A DNA stretch of 23,359 bases from Nitrosopumilus sp. UBA526 (GTDB lineage Archaea; Thermoproteota; Nitrososphaeria; Nitrososphaerales; Nitrosopumilaceae), in the NCBI GenBank assembly GCA_002506665.1, contig DAXZ01000045.1, forward strand, positions 298 to 23,656. Direction: 5' to 3'. The position numbers and the translations under genes are program-made. Below are positions 20,396 to 23,359 of the stretch, piece by piece. Within the stretch, counting starts at the first letter, position 1; every line of letters starts with the position of its first letter. The notes under the pieces were generated by a model that worked only from the letters and a program-made list of their open reading frames with translations, was not told the origin of the DNA and did not search any database.

Positions 20396-21231
20396 GTCTT
20401 GGATATTCTTACATCAACTACTGTCTGATAGTATCTCGGACCTACGGCCCTTACAATTTTAGAGTCTAGTATCTCTGATTTTACCTGAGCTACTCTGAGA
20501 TAGTGCTCCTCTGAGAGTCTTGCTGCATCACTTTTTTTGTCTGCATGAATATGTGAGTAATAGTGGATTATTCCCCCATCTCTAGTGGCATTTACTGCTG
20601 ATTCTAAAAACTCGTCTGATCTCTCCGGCAGTAACATCAGTGTCCTGTCTGACTTGGCTGTTAGCTGCTCTCTGATTATCTCAGAGGCATCTCCATTCAT
20701 TGAGATTACGTTGCCTGTCAGCTTGTTTAGTTTGATGTTTCTCTCACACAGTCTTGAGGCCACAGGATTGATGTCAAGGCTGTACACGGTACACCGGTTC
20801 TTTCTTGCAGCCATCACTGAGAATAATCCCACTCCTGCAAACATGTTAGTTATGGTCTCCCCGTCTTGAACCAGGTCTGCAATTCTCTCTCTCTCAGTAG
20901 ATAGTCTGGGTGAAAAGAACGCGTTTTGTACATCCACTATAAACCTGCAACCAAACTCCCGATACTCGGTCTCTGTATTGTCCTCTCCTGCAATAACCTC
21001 GAGTTCTCTTGTACGGTAATCCCCCTCTACAGCCGAGGTCTGATAAAAGACACTCCTAGCTACCTTTACCTCATTTAATAATGTCTTTCCAATAATCTCT
21101 TTTTTTGATAATAACGAATCTGGAATTCTCACAACAATAATGTTACCTATCTGATCAAAAGCCGAGATCAACTCCTCGCTCTCTTTGTCTGTCAGCACAT
21201 CTTTTAGCGCCTTTTTTAGCATCCGAGTCAA
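20392..21231 (-). CDS. trm5: Trm5-like tRNA (guanine37-N1) methyltransferase
   Basis: A 279-residue class I SAM methyltransferase that modifies G37 next to the anticodon, preventing frameshifts. The order of motifs fits archaeal Trm5: F-D-Q-I-G-N-I-I-V-V-R-I-P, then V-E-G-D-Y-R-T-R-E-L-E-V-I-A-G-E (tRNA-binding part), V-D-V-Q-N-A-F-F-S-P-R-L-S-T-E-R and N-M-F-A-G-V-G-L-F-S-V (SAM motif I). The catalytic N-x-P region appears as L-L-P-E-R-S-D-E-F-L, with Leu for the usual Asn; TYW2/Taw2-type activity is therefore an alternative. It starts with TTG overlapping the ABCE1 stop (TTGA); ATG 21222 is a second option. Confidence 0.82.
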   Translation of the reverse strand: MTRMLKKALKDVLTDKESEELISAFDQIGNIIVVRIPDSLLSKKEIIGKTLLNEVKVARSVFYQTSAVEGDYRTRELEVIAGEDNTETEYREFGCRFIVDVQNAFFSPRLSTERERIADLVQDGETITNMFAGVGLFSVMAARKNRCTVYSLDINPVASRLCERNIKLNKLTGNVISMNGDASEIIREQLTAKSDRTLMLLPERSDEFLESAVNATRDGGIIHYYSHIHADKKSDAARLSEEHYLRVAQVKSEILDSKIVRAVGPRYYQTVVDVRISKT

Positions 21232-23015
21232 TGCTTGTAGTAAAAATTCCCCGCAGTCTTTTGAGTCCGGTCTAGTCTGCTGTCTAGCTTGTTTACACGA
21301 GGTCTGAGACTCTTCTCATCTCGTCTAAATGAGACATCAAGTGACTTTAGAAATCTGTTCATTGCAACTGTCTTTGGCATGGGAGACGTTGCATTGCCTG
21401 AGGAGCCGGGCTCTCCTTCAAATATCACCATCGTATCTGAGATCAAGTCCATCAGCTGCAGATCATGGTCTATAACTATGGCTGATCTTCCAAAGGAACG
21501 TACAAACTTTTGTAAGAACTTTGCAACTGCAATCCTGTCCTCCACATCCAAAAATGCCGAAGGCTCGTCTAGTGCATACAGATCAACTTTTTGTAGCAGA
21601 CATGACGCAACTGCAACCTTTTGCAGTTCTCCTCCGGAGAGATTTATGATGGACTTGTTGTACAACTTTTTGATCTTTAACGGATCTAGTATCTGTTCTT
21701 CCTCCATGCTTCCTTCTACCGGATTCTCGTTTGCCTTGTCAAGCACTGCGATCACCTCTACGTCAAGATCATTTTGTAGATATTGCGGCTTGTATGCTAT
21801 CTTTATCTTTTTATCGATACTGCCAGAGTCTAGTTTCTCAACACCTGCAATCATCTTCATCATTGTAGTCTTGCCTAGAGCATTGGCGCCCATTATTCCC
21901 AAGACCTCTCCCTTTCTCACCTTCCCGGGCTCTATCGTTACTGAGAACTGGGGGTATCTTTTTTCTAGTCTAGGATATGTGACAACCTCGCTTCCCTCTT
22001 GAAAAATATCAGTTGATGAGGACGATACATCAAAGGAAAACTTTTTGTCTCGAAATCTTACATTCTCATTTGGCAGGTATCCATCAAGAAATACATTGAT
22101 TCCTACCTTGGTGGATAATATACTTGAGACAATTCCATATGCTGCAGGCTCTCCATATAACACCTCGATATAGTCACTTAGAAAATCAAGCAACGTCAAG
22201 TCATGCTCTACTACCATCACACTCTTTCCTATCCTGGCCAAGTTTTGTATCACACGCGCAACACCTGTCCTCTGAAAGACATCATTATATGATGAGGGCT
22301 CGTCAAAAAAGTAAAACTCTGTATCCTTTGACGCTACTGCTGCCACTGCAATTCTCTGCAGCTCCCCGCCACTTAGTTCCTCTAATCTCTGCTCCATAGA
22401 GTTTTCTAGTCCTAGCTCTCTTACTAGCTCCCTTGATACACCCCGCTGATCATATTTATCAAGAAGCTCTCTTCCTGTTCCATCAAAGGCCTGAGCAATA
22501 TGATGTACCTGCTGCGGTTTTATTGATGCCCGTATATGTCCCTGCTCAACTTTCTCAAAGTGTTGTCTGAGTTCTGTACCACTGTAATGTCGCAGGATCT
22601 CATCCCATTCTGGCGGATCTTCATACCTGCCTAGATTTGGCTTGAGACTGCCTGATAAAATATTGATCACAGTACTCTTGCCCATCCCGTTTCGTCCCAA
22701 GAGTCCTACAACCTCACCCTTCTTGGGAGTAGGCAGCTTGTAAAGTCGAAATGAGTTCATGCCGTACTGGTGAACCTTGTCAGTAGCCAGTTCGCTTGCA
22801 AGGTTGACTATGGTTATTGCATCAAATGGACATACCTTTACACATATTCCACATCCGTTACAAATGTCCTCATCTATCTGTGCCTTTTTTGATTCCTTGC
22901 TTATCGTAATACACTCTGCACCTGACTTGTTGACGGGACAGTACTTTATGCATTCCAAGCCACATTTTTGTGGCTGGCACAGATCCTGGTCTAATACTGC
23001 CACCCTGTGAGTCAT
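21228..23015 (-). CDS. ribosome-recycling ATPase ABCE1/Rli1
   Basis: A 595-residue ATPase that splits ribosomal subunits after termination. Two 4Fe-4S clusters are bound by C13, C18, C22, C26 and by C52, C55, C58, C62. The first ATPase half has G-R-N-G-M-G-K-S-T and signature L-S-G-G-E-L-Q-R; the second has G-A-N-A-L-G-K-T-T and L-S-G-G-E-L-Q-K. Each has a conserved Asp-Glu (D-E-P-S). Walker A of half 2 has Ala where Gly is usual. ATG 23013-23015; GGTATAAAG about 28 nt upstream. Trm5 is the next gene of the operon, with a 4-bp overlap. Confidence 0.96.
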   Translation of the reverse strand: MTHRVAVLDQDLCQPQKCGLECIKYCPVNKSGAECITISKESKKAQIDEDICNGCGICVKVCPFDAITIVNLASELATDKVHQYGMNSFRLYKLPTPKKGEVVGLLGRNGMGKSTVINILSGSLKPNLGRYEDPPEWDEILRHYSGTELRQHFEKVEQGHIRASIKPQQVHHIAQAFDGTGRELLDKYDQRGVSRELVRELGLENSMEQRLEELSGGELQRIAVAAVASKDTEFYFFDEPSSYNDVFQRTGVARVIQNLARIGKSVMVVEHDLTLLDFLSDYIEVLYGEPAAYGIVSSILSTKVGINVFLDGYLPNENVRFRDKKFSFDVSSSSTDIFQEGSEVVTYPRLEKRYPQFSVTIEPGKVRKGEVLGIMGANALGKTTMMKMIAGVEKLDSGSIDKKIKIAYKPQYLQNDLDVEVIAVLDKANENPVEGSMEEEQILDPLKIKKLYNKSIINLSGGELQKVAVASCLLQKVDLYALDEPSAFLDVEDRIAVAKFLQKFVRSFGRSAIVIDHDLQLMDLISDTMVIFEGEPGSSGNATSPMPKTVAMNRFLKSLDVSFRRDEKSLRPRVNKLDSRLDRTQKTAGNFYYKH

Positions 23016-23038
23016 GTCCTAACGGAGTATCCTCTTTG

Positions 23039-23047
23039 CTTTATACC
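23039..23047 (-). promoter_or_regulatory. TATA box of the ABCE1-trm5 operon
   Basis: Minus-strand GGTATAAAG centred 28 nt from ATG 23015; predicts a leaderless or nearly leaderless transcript. Confidence 0.6.
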
Positions 23048-23091
23048 TATTTTGAGTCTCTATGCCATAAACAGAAAATACTCTTGCGTTA

Positions 23092-23100
23092 CGTTAATAG
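23092..23100 (+). promoter_or_regulatory. TATA-like element of the 5S rRNA gene
   Basis: CGTTAATAG, about 29 nt before the predicted 5' end of 5S rRNA. Weak but correctly placed. Confidence 0.3.
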
Positions 23101-23125
23101 ATAGGATTCTGAGAATAAGTCTCAA

Positions 23126-23240
23126 GCCGGCCATAGCGTTAGGGTGCGACCCAATCCCATCCCGAACTTGGAAGTCAAACCTGACGTCGCTGTTGTGTTA
23201 CTAAGATGCGAGAGCTCTTGGGAAGCAACAGTGCTGGCAT
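23126..23240 (+). rRNA. 5S ribosomal RNA
   Basis: GCCGGC (23126-23131) pairs with GCTGGC (23233-23238) as helix I. The conserved core AATCCCATCCCGAACTTGGA and GGAAGTCAAACC is typical of archaeal 5S, and the loop E/helix IV-V part GATGCGAGAGCTCTTGGGAA follows. About 115 nt, ends accurate to a few bases. It stands alone here, without 16S or 23S, as is usual in thaumarchaea. Confidence 0.92.
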
Positions 23241-23359
23241 TCTTACTATTATGCTGTACGGAAATCAGTTCATCCCTAATCCTAGGAGCATTATCTACAA
23301 AGAAAATCAATAATAACACTATCTGGAATATTGACATCTATGCAAAATAGATCAATATA

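Noticed and set aside
21289..22002. 237-codon plus frame
   Set aside because: Antisense shadow of ABCE1; the minus strand carries all family motifs.
1..23359. CRISPR array, prophage, complete IS element or toxin-antitoxin system
   Set aside because: No regularly spaced repeats with unique spacers, no transposase, integrase, phage or known toxin families seen; the three repeats at 6346-6795 are promoters with ORFs between them.

Overview
The window looks like a chromosomal segment of an AT-rich archaeon, most likely an ammonia-oxidising thaumarchaeon (Nitrososphaerota) of the Nitrosopumilus type. Archaeal signatures are GatD and GatE (the archaea-only tRNA-dependent amidotransferase), ABCE1/Rli1, a two-ring Cdc48 ATPase, an archaeal Trm5-like tRNA methyltransferase, an unlinked 5S rRNA gene, and TATA boxes about 25-30 nt upstream of start codons with almost no 5' leader. 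The lineage call is an inference from protein style and compact architecture; no amo gene lies in the window.

Layout. 1-265 is the 3' end of an unidentified gene. 298-1863 (minus) is a small membrane-protein cluster: a winged-helix regulator, a three-helix membrane protein and two tandem four-helix paralogues. 1922-3190 is an orphan branched-chain-type solute-binding protein. 3328-5944 holds a radical SAM protein, an exported protein, a small protein, a membrane protein with a CPAC motif and a GNAT acetyltransferase. 5945-7343 is a gene-poor accessory stretch: a C-rich element, three copies of a conserved promoter segment driving tiny related ORFs, and a probable Fur-family remnant against the 3' end of tRNA-Val(UAC). 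7478-9952 is a GT28/MurG-like glycosyltransferase plus aspartate kinase. 9982-13170 is gatD-gatE. 13532-15718 is cdc48. 15762-16541 is a second accessory patch: two inverted copies of a small MITE-like element flanking a divergent pair of tiny genes. A candidate C/D box sRNA follows (about 16667-16730). 16736-21231 carries pyrE, a LarA-like protein, a site-2-type membrane protease, a RimI/Ard1-type N-acetyltransferase, a small membrane protein and trm5. 21228-23015 is ABCE1, and 23126-23240 is 5S rRNA.

How the genes work together. The conserved core is translation and protein quality control: GatDE makes Gln-tRNA, Trm5 modifies tRNA, ABCE1 recycles ribosomes, the Ard1-type enzyme acetylates N termini, and Cdc48 (with a proteasome-docking-like C-terminal tail) unfolds proteins. 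pyrE and aspartate kinase add nucleotide and amino-acid synthesis. Genes are tightly packed, with several tail-to-tail overlaps, one stop/start overlap (ABCE1/trm5) and several divergent pairs that seem to share one symmetrical TATA element.

The least ordinary items are the smORF cassette array (6346-6795), the inverted MITE pair with its divergent smORF cargo, the candidate C/D sRNA, and the Fur fragment abutting tRNA-Val. I found no complete transposase, CRISPR array, prophage or recognisable defence system.
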